Assembly (NCBI GenBank): GCA_903813345.2
Contig: CAIIXF020000012.1
Coordinates: forward strand, 35,570,528-35,634,527
DNA: 64,000 bases
Reading direction: 5' to 3'
Source of the DNA: Owenia fusiformis
Taxonomy: Eukaryota; Annelida; Polychaeta; Sabellida; Oweniidae
Translations under genes and position numbers: made by a program
Shown here: positions 19,411 through 31,200 of the stretch, in pieces
Numbering within the stretch: position 1 is the first letter of the stretch
Layout: the number at the start of each line of letters is the position of its first letter
The notes under the pieces: generated by a model
Told to the model about the DNA's origin: nothing
Database searches by the model: none
The model's input: only the letters and a program-made list of their open reading frames with translations

Positions 19411-21105
19411 CTAGTTTCCCGAGGGCTCGGGGCTGCCCTTGGGGCAGTCCATCACACCATGATTGTCTTCACCGCATCGGAAGCAAGCCCTTGATCCATG
19501 ATTCTTCGAATTGGGGTGCCTGAACTTACAATCAAAGATGGAGTGTTCCCTGCAGTCACAAAGTTTGCAATACACTCGCCTATTCTTCTTCTTGGGGTTC
19601 TTCTCTGTCTTTGTTGTCGGTTTTTGCATCAACTGCTTGCTTAGCTTCTCCATTTGTGACGTGACCAACCTTTGCATGTCTGCTTTGAAATCACTCGTCA
19701 CATCTTGAATTTGCTCCTTGTTCGGAGAAATAGCTGGTTCGTCCACAGCTGCTACTTTAAATGGTGTATCATGTTCGGCCACAATTCTCTTCTTGTGGCC
19801 TTTTGTGAATGCTTCACATTGGAGAGGTACACGCGAAACCCCATTCAATGTCTTAGGCTCGACAAATGACACACGGGTTTCCATATCGAAATCTGTTTGG
19901 GCTTGGTCTTCAATAAATACTCTTTCATCAGCTTCCACTCCAATAGCAGAATAAGTTGGTAGCTTTTCACCAGGGCATGCTTTGCGAGCTGGTCTTCTCA
20001 CATTGATATGGTCGTTCGATAGTGGTCTCTCATTCTGGTGTCTATACAGATCGGCACTGTGACTTCGGTCATCATTTCCAAGTTGTCTCAGCAATGGCAT
20101 TCGATAACCCTGGTCCAGCACATATTCTTGGGCTGTCATCAATCCTGTGTCATCAAGGTCTGAATCTTCCCATTGCATGCAATTGTAGGGTGATGAAACA
20201 TAAGGAATATGCACCGATTGGGAAAACTTTTGTGGGACAATTCTGTCTTTAGTTTCTGTTTTATCATCCTGGAATAGTGATGACTGTTGTCTCTGTGACT
20301 TCAGGTAGACTGCCTGTCTCTCAAAGCCATCACCGAGCAGCACTGAAGAATCATCCTTTGTATCTTCTAGTTTCACTATTGGAGCATATAATACATCATG
20401 GTAGTTCGGTTGTGGCATTGGCAGCTGATAGAAAGCATCTTGTCTTTTGAGTCTTGGCTTCGAAATTTCTGTCGGACAATCATTAGCTCCTTTTGGCAAT
20501 GCTGAGGGTGAAAAGAACTTTTCCTCTTCACAAGTCTGCTCTCTTCCTTTAATGTCTTGCATCACTTCATGCACATTCATGTGGGTTCTTTTTGGTGTTG
20601 CCCCAGCTTCTGACAATGACGGAGTCTCAATATTTGTAGATGTCGCATGTTCTGTCTTGATTTTCATTGGTTTCAGCAATGGTCTATTTTGTGAGTTCAT
20701 CTGTGTACTGGGCCTTTTCCACACCATATCAATCCTCAGATCTAAGGCATCAATAGTTGAAGATTTCGTTTGACTTCCATCATTCATGAAATTATCGGGG
20801 TACAAATTATCTTCAAATGGTACAGATCTCATTTGTTGGAGATCAGCAATTTTCTTCAGTTCATCAGTATCAATATTAAGGATATCTGTGTCACAGCATT
20901 CATAGGGCATCTTGTGTACATCTTGTTCCTTTCTTTGACTTCTAGACTGCAATCCACATTGTATTTCACCATCACCAAAAGCTGACTGTAGTAGCTCATC
21001 ATTCATGTCAAAATCTGTGGCTTCCATTTGCTCAGAAGATGCCTCAGTTGGTAGATCTGTGTTCTTTGTCGTCTTCAAAGTACTTTCAATAGTGGACGTG
21101 GCCAT
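19411..21105 (-). CDS. Gag-like protein of element 2
   Basis: An intact 564-residue ORF, the first in the element. Most of it is polar and low in recognisable domains. The C-terminus has a basic linker (TTKTEKNPKKKNRR) and two CX2CX4HX4C zinc knuckles: CKLCDCREHSIFDC at ~512 and CFRCGEDNHGVMDC at ~540. This is the nucleocapsid signature of Gag. The ORF starts about 530 bp inside the 5' LTR. It has stayed open while the adjacent protease and pol decayed, as expected if Gag works in cis for packaging and enzymes come in trans. Confidence 0.8.
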   Translation of the reverse strand: MATSTIESTLKTTKNTDLPTEASSEQMEATDFDMNDELLQSAFGDGEIQCGLQSRSQRKEQDVHKMPYECCDTDILNIDTDELKKIADLQQMRSVPFEDNLYPDNFMNDGSQTKSSTIDALDLRIDMVWKRPSTQMNSQNRPLLKPMKIKTEHATSTNIETPSLSEAGATPKRTHMNVHEVMQDIKGREQTCEEEKFFSPSALPKGANDCPTEISKPRLKRQDAFYQLPMPQPNYHDVLYAPIVKLEDTKDDSSVLLGDGFERQAVYLKSQRQQSSLFQDDKTETKDRIVPQKFSQSVHIPYVSSPYNCMQWEDSDLDDTGLMTAQEYVLDQGYRMPLLRQLGNDDRSHSADLYRHQNERPLSNDHINVRRPARKACPGEKLPTYSAIGVEADERVFIEDQAQTDFDMETRVSFVEPKTLNGVSRVPLQCEAFTKGHKKRIVAEHDTPFKVAAVDEPAISPNKEQIQDVTSDFKADMQRLVTSQMEKLSKQLMQKPTTKTEKNPKKKNRRVYCKLCDCREHSIFDCKFRHPNSKNHGSRACFRCGEDNHGVMDCPKGSPEPSGN

Positions 21106-21632
21106 ATTTCACACAAGTTATCCCCCATGTAAGTTTCACACAGTTTCACAGAGATCATTTATTACAGTTGACTTTATTCACAGAGATCATCTATTACAGT
21201 ATAACTTTATTCTTCACACAAATATGAAACAACAAGCCAGTAACAAAATTTATTTTTATTTATTTTATCATGCACTTGGTTCTTTCACTTAGAAAAACTG
21301 GCTGTGACTTCAAAAATCCAACATTGCATCAATGTGGACATTCGTCTATTCACCTCAGGTTCGCAGAACATAGAACACAAGAATACAAGCTGGTCATGTA
21401 TTTTAAAACAATATACAGTACATCCCAAATATAAAAAAGTATCACACAAAGAGTTTTCCTTTTGCAGATTGACACACGCCTGTTTACAATTTGGGAATGT
21501 ATAAATTTGTTTACACTGCCCGCAAAATGAGAAAAAAATGCAGCAAAACACGATCTTTATTTAACGCGTCAGCCAATCAGTTCACAAAAGTAGGTCACTA
21601 TCACTATCCTATCCCACCGATTTAGCCAACAC
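21106..21632 (-). other. Element 2 leader
   Basis: 527 bp between the 5' LTR and gag. The sequence next to the LTR (minus strand GTGTTGGCTAAATCGGTGGG) is not the TGGTGGCAGCGG site used by elements 1 and 3, so the primer is unassigned. Confidence 0.55.
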
Positions 21633-23146
21633 TGTGAAGTTTCTGGTCCTGCTTCCACAAAAATCATAGAATTGGTAACGTGCTCTATTAAACCAAAAAC
21701 CCCGAATATGTCACTTACCGTCTTGTTCTCATTTATAAGGCTCTATGGAAGACTCACTGTGTGATTAATTGTGGACAAATGACAACTGTGGACAAGTATG
21801 ATTTCGCAATTGTGGACAAAGTGTAATTGCACAATTGTGGACAAATAGTAATTGCACAATTGTGGACAAATGACAACTGTGGACAAAAGTGATTTCACAA
21901 TTGTGGGCAAAGTGTAATTGTACAATTGTGGACAAATGACAGCTGTGGACAAATATGATTTCACAATTGTGTGGACAAAGTGTAATTGTACAATTGTTGA
22001 CAAATGACAGCTGTGGACAAATATGTCTGAGTTATATTAGGCCAGCATGGGGAATATAAAATCGGTAAATAATATAAGTTGAAACTCAAGGAAAATTTGG
22101 GCAGCACTTCCCCTAGTATCAGTGAAAATCAGATTGGGGAGGGGAAAATTTGGGCAGCACTTCCCCTAGTATGAGTGAAAAACAGATTTGGGAAGGACAG
22201 ATATTATAATTGCTATATCAGGCCATACATCACTTGTTAAAAAGGAACTGTGTCTTCAAGGTAAGGCTGTATCTTCCATTCAGGGGGTTGGGAATTGTAA
22301 AGTGGACAAATTACAACTGTGTACAAACCCAAATGTGGACAGAAGCAATTGTGGACAGAAGCAATTGTGGACAAAGTAGATTAATTCAGGTAAATGGTTG
22401 GTTATGACACACTCTGATCACCAATGATCCAACATAAAAAGATATAAACTGCTAAAATAACTTACTATCTTTATTCGTAAATGACTAAATTATATTCCGT
22501 CTACATGAATAGAAAGACAATCCAAAGATGAGATCAGAATCAGCAAAATTATTACGGCTAAATAATATTGTAAACAGCCAGTGAAATCACCAAAATTATA
22601 CACTAATATATCTCACCCAGTTTTCAAAGAGCTTTGTCGTCATCCCGGGCATGTTGGCCTTCTTTAGAAACACATCTTTGACTTCAAAGTGATTCTCTAG
22701 GCTTCAAAACGATTCTTGATTACGAAAACAGCTGATTTCCCAAACTATCAAAGGCTGTCCACAATGTCAGAGTGTACAAGTTAATCTCGAAACTCAAACA
22801 AAACGTTTTTATACATCAAAGTCTTAACATATAACAATATGTTTGCAACATCAAAATACATGATTGATAACATCATAAGAACATGTTACGTTCCAGTTAA
22901 GCTTTAAAAGTGCTCTTTATATGACAGAAAATCAAAAATATAAATGAGATAATTTCCTAGTCACATGACCATCCAAAATGGCGGCCTCCATGAAAAATGT
23001 AAACAAATTTAAAATCAAAACAGTTTCGTGAATTTGAAGCTCAATACAAAGTAATAATGCGTGAATTTCTCAACTACAAGCAAGATCAAGGTACCAGGTA
23101 AGGAGAAATGATATAAATATAGAAAATGACGAGCAGGATCGTCACA
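21633..23146 (-). repeat. Element 2 5' LTR
   Basis: The complete 1514-bp copy. It carries the CAATTGTGGACAAA array at about 21770-22025 and, at 22187-22202, the unbroken version of the site where element 1 inserted in the other LTR. It is flanked on the right by ATAT. Confidence 0.95.
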
Positions 23147-23338
23147 ATATCATTATTGGTCTGTCTGGAAAATATCATTTAACAGATTGAATTCCCTTAC
23201 CAACATGCTTTATTTCATGAAAATCGAGCCACTATTGAATGTCTTATGAATACAATTTTGCCAAATATTCGTGAATCGCGTTCTCTTCACGAATTTGAGA
23301 GGAAAACATTTTTTTTTCAAAAACTACTTGATGAATAC

Positions 23339-25976
23339 TGTAACAACTAGCCTAATTTGGGTAGTGTGGATGGTTGTTATTTATTTAATTAGGCTAAGTC
23401 ACTTCGAGGGATACTTGGTGTACATTAAATACACGTGAAGATAGAGTGACACAACATCGAATATAAAATAAACACACATATATTGTTGCTTATCCAGCCC
23501 AAAAATGTATACAGATTAAATCGATGTAAATTGAGTTGTAGAGAGACTACTTGAAAGTCCTTTGTTTATGTGAAATATTAAAGTTTATATTAAAGAGTGT
23601 TTTTTTTCTTCTCTATCATTTGTCGAAAATTGCTATCTTTCTGACATCCGTTATATCTCCTCGGTTTCTGGACATCAGTTATATGAAATATTCCAAGCTT
23701 TTAGACATCAGTAGTTGAAATATTCTAAGTCTCTGGACATCAATAATCGAAATATTCTAAGTTTCTGGACATCAGTAATCGAAATATTCTAAGTTTCTGG
23801 ACATCAATAATCGAAATATTCTAAGTTTCTGGACATCAATGGTTGAAATATTTTAAGTTTCTGAACATCATTGGTCGGGAATATTCCATCTTTCTGACAT
23901 CAGTTATATCTTCTAAGTTTCTGGACATCAGTTACATGAAATATTCTAAGTTTCTGGACATCAATAGTTGAAATATTCTAAGTTTCTGGACATCAGTAGT
24001 TGAAATATTCTAAGTTTCTGGACATCAATAGTTGAAATATTCTAAGTTTCTGGACATCAGTAGTTGAAATATTCTAAGTTTCTGGACATCAATAGTTGAA
24101 ATATTCTAAGTTTCTGAACATCATTGGTCGGGAATATTCCATCTTTCTGACATCAGTTATATCTTCTAAGTTTCTGGACATCAGTTACATGAAATATTCT
24201 AAGTTTCTGGACATCAATAGTTGAAATATTCTAAGTTTCTGGACATCAATAGTTGAAATATTCTAAGTTTCTGGACATCAATAATCGAAATATTCTAAGT
24301 TTCTGGACATCAGTAATCGAAATATTCTAAGTTTCTGGACATCAATAATCGAAATATTCTAAGTTTCTGGACATCATTGGTCGGGAATATTCCATCTTTC
24401 TGACATCAGTTATATCTTCTAAGTTTCTGGACATCAGTTACATGAAATATTCTAAGTTTCTGGACATCAATAGTTGAAATATTCTAAGTTTCTGGACATC
24501 AATAGTTGAAATATTCTAAGTTTCTGGACATCAATAATCGAAATATTCTAAGTTTCTGGACATCAATGGTTGAAATATTCTAAGTTTCTGAACATCATTG
24601 GTCGGGAATATTCCATCTTTCTGACATCAGTTATATCTTCTAAGTTTCTGGACATCAGTTACATGAAATATTCTAAGTTTCTGAACATCATTGGTCGGGA
24701 ATATTCCATCTTTCTGACATCAGTTATATCTTCTAAGTTTCTGGACATCAGTTACATGAAATATTCTAAGTTTCTGGACGTCAATAATCGAAATATTCTA
24801 AGTTTCTGGACATCATTGGTCGGGAATATTCCATCTTTCTGACATCGGTTATATCTTCTAAGTTTCTGGACATCAGTTATATGAAATATTCTAAGTTTCT
24901 GGACGTCAATAATCGAAATATTCTAAGTTTCTGGACATCATTGGTCGGGAATATTCCATCTTTCTGACATCAGTTATATGAAATATTCTAAATTCCTGGA
25001 CATCAGTAATCGAAATATTCTAAGTTTCTGGACATCATTGGTCGGGAATATTCCATCTTTCTGACATCAGTTATATCTTCTAAGTTTCTGGACATCAGTA
25101 GTTGAAATATTCTAAGTTTCTGGACATCAATAGTTGAAATATTCTATCTTTCTGGGATGTCATAAATATTCTAAGTTTCTCAGCCTCTTAGTCCCTCGTC
25201 TGTAGATGAGACACTGCTACAGGAGCTCTTTCCTCTTCAAAAGTTTGGCTACGTGTCTCAAGAGCAATCTAAGGTGTGGTATTTATACCCAGGTCAAGTA
25301 TGTTTAGGTTTTGCACACGAACCTATCACGTGATCTAGCTTCAACATGCACAAATTATAAATTGCCCCAAAAAATGTCACAGAAACGGAAAAAAAAATAT
25401 ATAAACTGTCATCCGGGAAGGGAAGCAACAATCTAAACTTACGAATTATAATACTATTACAATTTAATCGAGTAATTTAGCAGTAAAGTGTGCACAATTC
25501 AATGGTCCCGGAAAAAGAGACCCCATAGTAAATGAGTAAAAATATGTGCTCTTGAAATATTAAACTACTAATACTGACGTGGTTAAGCCTTACTTGAAAT
25601 TGTAAAGTAGCTAATTATGTTCTAGAAATACTATTTGTATTTACGATTATGAATTAACAAACCAAATGAACCACTAACCTGATATATTTACGTTTGAAGT
25701 TGAAGAATTTTATATGGGATTTCCAATCTCAAAGAGGAAGTAACTCGAGAACGAGGTCAAGATGGCGCCAACCAGGTAACTTTTGAAACTTTGAAATAAT
25801 TTGAAAATTCCACTGTATCCCAGGAACTGAGCAACTTGCCGATATCACAAATCACTAGGTAAGTTAATAAAGATAAAGATTTCACCAGATAGAGCTACTA
25901 AGAGGGTGAGACATCAGTTAAACGAACACTCGTATCCAAAAATAAAAAATTTAAAATCTTCTAAAATTTTGTTACA
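23339..25976 (-). repeat. Element 3 3' LTR
   Basis: 2638 bp. About 1.5 kb of it (23670-25180) is a tandem array of a 32-bp unit containing ATTCTAAGTTTCTGGACATC. Variant units CATTGGTCGGGAATATTCCA recur as part of a higher-order pattern. The remaining ~800 bp is single-copy within the LTR. Confidence 0.95.
23670..25180. repeat. 32-bp minisatellite inside element 3 LTR
   Basis: Dozens of units of a 32-bp repeat. Three or four unit types (GTTGAAATATT, ATCGAAATATT, GGTCGGGAATATTCC, TATATCTTC) alternate in a higher-order order that is the same in both LTRs. The same array is present at about 35200-36680. Since both LTRs come from one RNA, the shared order only shows how young the insertion is. 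Confidence 0.95.
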
Positions 25977-25988
25977 CCCCACTCACCC
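25977..25988 (-). other. Element 3 polypurine tract
   Basis: The minus strand reads GGGTGAGTGGGG immediately before the LTR start TGTAAC. It is less pure than usual but correctly placed. Confidence 0.65.
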
Positions 25989-26985
25989 ATGGATCTTGGT
26001 GTTTACAACACCAAGCTATAAAGAAAAACAGATAACAAAATTTAGAAGAAATCTATGTTTGTAAGTTATAAACACAATGGTACAAAAATATAACTTGAAC
26101 TATAACTATTTATAAAAATATACGTTCATCTACGACTAGAGTCTATTCACTAGGCAAGTTTATCAATCTAATACTGTTTGTTTTGTTTTTTTCTTTATAT
26201 ATGCAACTTTAAATATTGTCCTCTAAATATGTGTCTATTACTCCAATGTTAAGTAAAGTTTCTATGAGTATACATTGTCTTGTCGCTGGCATGCGTTTCT
26301 ATGAGTATGTACTGTCTTTCCACTAGTCTGATCTTCGTGATAATAATATAACAGACTCGCAGGTGTCTTCACTATAGTTACATTTTTAGAATTCTCTTTC
26401 ACTGTAGTCATATGTTTCTAGCATGCATTCCTACTATACGTATATACTTCTAGCATTCTTTCTTGCGTCATAGTTTTAACTCTCTATGGTCCACATGTGC
26501 ACTGCTAAATAACTATAAATATATGTTTCTAATATACAGTCCTACTGTACTTATACGTTTCTGGCGTTATTTTGTGCGTCATAGTTCTCTATAGTTCACA
26601 TGTTCACTGCTAAATAACTATATGTATATGTTTCTAATATACAGTCCTACTGTACTTATACGTTTCTGGCGTTATTTTATGCGTCATAGTTCTCTATAGT
26701 TCACTGTTCACTGCTAAATAACTATATGTATATGTTTCTAATATAATTTGTACGTAAAATGCATATGGATGCTTACATAAATGTACTTGAAGAACTATAA
26801 TTACGACAAACTAAAACTTCAACGACATTTTTTTTTTTTTTTTTTAGTCTCCTAATTATCAGCAGTTATTATTCTGTATAATCTATCCCATGCATGTACA
26901 GTACCATAATTAAAGTAACTGTCTCCTTAACTATGAACATCCTGAGTTATTATCCCTGCATCTTCTTTATAACCATGTTCATCGC
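25989..26985 (-). other. Element 3 3' untranslated region
   Basis: About 1 kb, AT-rich. A ~120-bp unit is repeated two to three times at 26440-26740 (GTTCACTGCTAAATAACTATA, TACTGTACTTATACGTTTCT). A run of T lies at 26830-26845. No ORF. Confidence 0.65.
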
Positions 26986-28206
26986 CTATACATGAAGTTT
27001 AGCGTATCTAGTGATCAAAGTATGATCCTCCAACACCTGTCCATCACGCGCCAAGTACCTAAACCTCACTTCTATCTTTATTGGTGGCAACTCATCTACT
27101 CTAGTCAGGCGCACTTGGGGTTGAGAACACGCTTGACTACCCTCCTTATTGGCCACTTCCTTAACACTTGTATTAGATTCTTTAGTGACTTTCTTCTCTG
27201 ACACTAAAATCTTTTCCATCCTTTTCTCAGGGACTTTCTTATCCAATGATCTTTTTTCAGGGATGTCTTTCTCAGGAATGGCACTTTTCTTTTCTACTGA
27301 TTTTTTTTCAGGGACATCTTTTTCCGGAAGGAAACTTTTCTTGTCTACTTTCTTTTCGTCTCTCTTTTCAGGTAGTCGTTTCTTCTCAGTTTTCTCTTTC
27401 GGAATTTCCTCTGTCGTGGAACTCTTGTCTGTTCTCTTTTCAGATTGCACATTTTCCATCTCAACTTCTTGAATCGTCATCTTTTGTGGTGTTTTCTCAG
27501 ATGTCTTCTGTGTTTTCATGGTATCAACTTTAGCCTTTTCAGCCTTCTTTGACGCGACCTTTTGATTTTCACTGAAATAATCTTCCGTATCCGAGGAGGA
27601 ACTTAAACTAGTACTCTCATCACTAATATACTCTTTGGATTTGAATGTTCCACCTGTACCCCAGTCGATAGATTTGTTTTTGTCGACAACCTTACCCCAT
27701 AATGGCTCTTCAGGCAAGAACAACTTCTCAGGAATCTCTAATACATCAGTGGCACTGACTCCCGTCAGGGTCACTGTATCTTCTTTCGGCTGGGAGAGTG
27801 TTGAACTTGCTGGCCTATGTGGATTGATTTGTTCCCTCAAGTCGGCCACAGTTGTTGATGGAGTCAGGTTAGCCAATAAAGTTGCTAATGAGGCCGCCAC
27901 AGCCTCCGACGACACTTGTGTACTAGGAGTAGTATTCTCGCTCCTGCTCTGATGAGTAGACGTATGGCTAGGGGGAGAGTGACTCTGATGCAAAGAGTTG
28001 TCCCTAAACGTGGGGCGTTCCGAGCGAGACCAATCAGCTCTGGAGGAGGAATGGCTAGGGTTATATGATTCAACTCTGGGTGAGGCACTGTGATGCTGTC
28101 TTTTTGGACTCCGACTACGGTTTCTGTACCCACTGTAGCCTCCTCTTCTTTGATAGGGGTCGTTCCTCCACCACTCATCTCTGTTGAACTCACGCCCACG
28201 CGGCAT
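26986..28206 (-). CDS. Candidate separate RS/KE-rich protein from spliced RNA of element 3
   Basis: This is the last 406 codons of the polyprotein. They start at ATG 28206 (MPRGREFNRDEWW) only 10 bp after CTGTGTGCTTTCAG|G (AG at 28218-28217). The protein would have a basic RS-like N-terminal half and a K/E/P-rich half with repeated PEKK/PEKR words, ending in a short more ordered segment (IKIEVRFRYLARDGQ). Both the acceptor and the ATG fit translation as an independent product in addition to the fused form. No donor was identified, so this is inference from position and from the parallel in elements 2 and 4. Confidence 0.4.
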   Translation of the reverse strand: MPRGREFNRDEWWRNDPYQRRGGYSGYRNRSRSPKRQHHSASPRVESYNPSHSSSRADWSRSERPTFRDNSLHQSHSPPSHTSTHQSRSENTTPSTQVSSEAVAASLATLLANLTPSTTVADLREQINPHRPASSTLSQPKEDTVTLTGVSATDVLEIPEKLFLPEEPLWGKVVDKNKSIDWGTGGTFKSKEYISDESTSLSSSSDTEDYFSENQKVASKKAEKAKVDTMKTQKTSEKTPQKMTIQEVEMENVQSEKRTDKSSTTEEIPKEKTEKKRLPEKRDEKKVDKKSFLPEKDVPEKKSVEKKSAIPEKDIPEKRSLDKKVPEKRMEKILVSEKKVTKESNTSVKEVANKEGSQACSQPQVRLTRVDELPPIKIEVRFRYLARDGQVLEDHTLITRYAKLHV

Positions 28207-31200
28207 TTCCAACGACCTGAAAGCACACAGGGAGACTTGGTTGAGTTCATAGTCGGCGAAGCGTTTAGGAGGTTTCAACCTCCTACCCAACCTACCACGG
28301 TTTTTATCATCAGAAACTGGAAATTTCTCCTTCAGCTGATTCGTCTCATCATCAAGATCTTCAGTCTTCTTTGCCATTTTGCACATCTCATCATATGGAA
28401 GATCAGTCGTCTCTTCTGGTCCATTCCTTTTCTTAACGGGAACTTCATTTGTCTCTTCAGAGTGGTTCATCTTTTCATCAGAAACTTCAGTGGTCACTTC
28501 GGGTTGACACATCCCATCCTCAGGAAGTTCCATTTTCTCTTCGAAATTGTATGTTGTAGGGAGTCTTCTTTCCTCACTCTCTAACTCTAGTGGTCCATGT
28601 ATGGGATCATCCTTCCGAACAGATTCCTTATTCTTCAACGGATATTCTGGTATTGGATAAGACATCTCAGTCTCATTCATCTTCAGGGGATCCTCAGGTA
28701 GTGAAGGAGGCATCTCTGTTTCCATCTCATCACCAAGTATCTTCCAATTTTTTGGCAGGGTACTCTCATACGGTTTTAGTTGATCAAAATGGACCACCTT
28801 CGGCTTCAATTTACCCCACTCTATAATCCGATAGGTAACGTCAGAGAGTTTCTTCAAAACCTGGAAGGGCCCTAGCCATTTGCTCTGTAGCTTTGGAGAC
28901 TCCCCTCGCTTTTTGTTATTATTAACATACCAGACGGGGTCTCCCCTGGTATAACCTTTGCCGCCAACTCGTCGATCGTACGCAGTCTTCTGACGAATTG
29001 CAGACTTTTTCAACACCACTCTGGCTCTACTGTGGGCTGCCTTCAATCCCTGTCTGAGCTCAGTCACATAATCGGTTTCCTCTAAGTTCTCTATTGGAGC
29101 ATCAACAATCAAATCCAATGGCACATTTAACTCCCTCCCAAACATAACCATGGCAGGGGTCTCTCCAGTTGCCTCATGTGCGGAAGTTCTGTAGGCCATC
29201 AAAGCCAGTGGAATTTGTAAATCCCAGTCATACTGATATGGTTCTGGCTGGAGGAGCTTAGCAATGGTGTCTAGAAGTGTACGATTGTATCTTTCAACCA
29301 TGCCATCACTTTGGGGATGAAATGGCGTCGTTCGGGTTTTATGGATACCCATCAACTTGCAGACTTGTTGGAAAACCTTGGACTCAAAGTTACGACCCTG
29401 ATCTGAATGTAGCTCAGATGGCGCCCCAAATCTACAAATGACTTCTGTCACAAGCTTATCTGCCACAGTTATTGCTTCCTGATTTGGTAAGGGAAATGCC
29501 TCGACCCACTTAGAAAAGTAGTCCCCGCAAACCAGTATAACTTTGTTACCCCTTGGAGTTTCTGGAAAGGGCCCAAGAACATCAACAGCATATCTCTCCA
29601 TTGGTCCACTTACTCCCTGTAACTGAAGTGGAGCTCTCCTGGCCCTCAATGGTTTCCTTCTACTTCCACAGATACGACAGGTCCGTACTATGGCTCGAAC
29701 GTCAACTCGTTGCTCAAACCAATAGAAACGCTGGCGTGACTTCAAGAAGGTCCTGCGTACACCGAAATGTCCTGCTACTTTAGTTGCATGACACATCTCT
29801 AAAACAGTAGACTTCATGGGTGATGGGGTCAAGATTTGAAGATGTACAAACTTCCCACTGGCATCCTCCCACCGTTTACACAATACTCCACTTTTCATCT
29901 CCAGTGATTTCCAAAGATGCCAGTAATGTTTTGTGGCTGGGGAGTCATAACTTATTGATTCCCAAGTTGGTCTTAGTTTGGATTCCTCTAGAGCATCAAT
30001 GAGAGGCATCAATTCTGGGTCTTCTCGTTGAGCCTTTGCAATTGTCGCAAGATCCCACTTTGGTTCGACAGACACAACAGCCAACTCTAACTCAGTAACA
30101 TCAGGTTCTCTTGTGATCTCCTCGCAATGAGTGCATTGAGTACATGGTTCTGGTCGCCTAGACATCACGTCCGCATTGGCATGCTTGTTCCCAGGTCTAT
30201 ATTCGAGATGATAATCGTACTCTTGAAGTATTTGTATCCATCTAGCCAGTTGTCCCTCTGGGTTCTTAAAATTGGTCAACCACTTGAGTGACCCATGATC
30301 GCTCCTGATTGTGAATCTCACTCCATATAAATACTGACGGAAATACTTCACATAATGGACCACTGCCAAGAGCTCCTTCCTAGTTACGCAATAGTTACGT
30401 TCTGGTCTACTAAGTCTGTGGCTAGCATAATATATAACCCGTTCCTCATTGTCCTGAACTTGTGACAGAACAGCTCCCAACGACTCATAGCTGGCGTCTG
30501 TGTCTAATATGTAAGGACAATCGTCTCTTGGGAAGGACAGAATGGGAGCGGTTGTCAATTTCTCCTTCAACATTACAAAAGCCTCTTCAGCTTTCTGTTC
30601 CCATCGAAATCTTTGATTCTTGCGTGTTAATTCATGTAGAGGGCCAGCTATCTCTGCAAAATTCTCAATGTGTCGACGATAATACGAGGCCCCTCCCAAA
30701 AATTGACGCACTTGCTTCACTGTTCTGGGAGTGGGATAGCTGCACATCCACTCGATCTTCTTTGGGTCAGGTGACAGTCCATCTTTGGAGACCAGGTGTC
30801 CCAGGTAGTTGACCTGAGTTTGGAACAACGTGCATTTACTGGGTTTCAACTTCAAGTTAGCTTGTCGTAAGCGACCAAAAACTCGCTCCAGTCGGCTTAA
30901 TGCTTGCTCAAAAGTGGGAGCAAACGTAATGACGTCGTCCAAATAGACAAGAGATCCATCGTTACCAAGTCCACCAAGCACTTGTTCCATTAGTCTACAA
31001 AAAGTGGACGGGGCGTTGGACAACCCAAAAGGCATCACAGTCCACTGGAATAATCCTCCTCTTACTGTAAAGGCTGATTTTTCCCGAGCAACAGAATCCA
31101 AGGAAACCTGCCAGTATCCGCTGGCTAAGTCCAAAGTACTGAAGTACTGGGACCCGCTCATTCTATCTAAAGTCTCATCGATCCGGGGAATTGGAAAAGC

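Larger units (their letters stand above)
6385..23146 (-). mobile_element. Element 2: Ty3-type LTR retrotransposon, pol largely lost, host of element 1
   Basis: LTRs of 1514 bp begin TGTGAAGTTTC and end GATCGTCACA (plus strand). The 5' LTR is 21633-23146. The 3' LTR is split into 6385-6948 and 14036-14985 by element 1; the two pieces add up to 564 + 950 = 1514 bp. The target duplication is ATAT (6381-6384 and 23147-23150). I saw only two substitutions between the LTRs, so the insertion is recent. Internally (minus strand) come an intact gag ORF, a broken protease, a short reverse-transcriptase fragment and an intact zinc-finger ORF. RNase H and integrase are absent. It must have moved using enzymes supplied by another copy. 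Confidence 0.9.

Noticed and set aside
23670-25180. CRISPR-like regular repeats of 32 bp
   Set aside because: Units are directly abutting without unique spacers, they are inside an LTR, and the same array is found in the other LTR.
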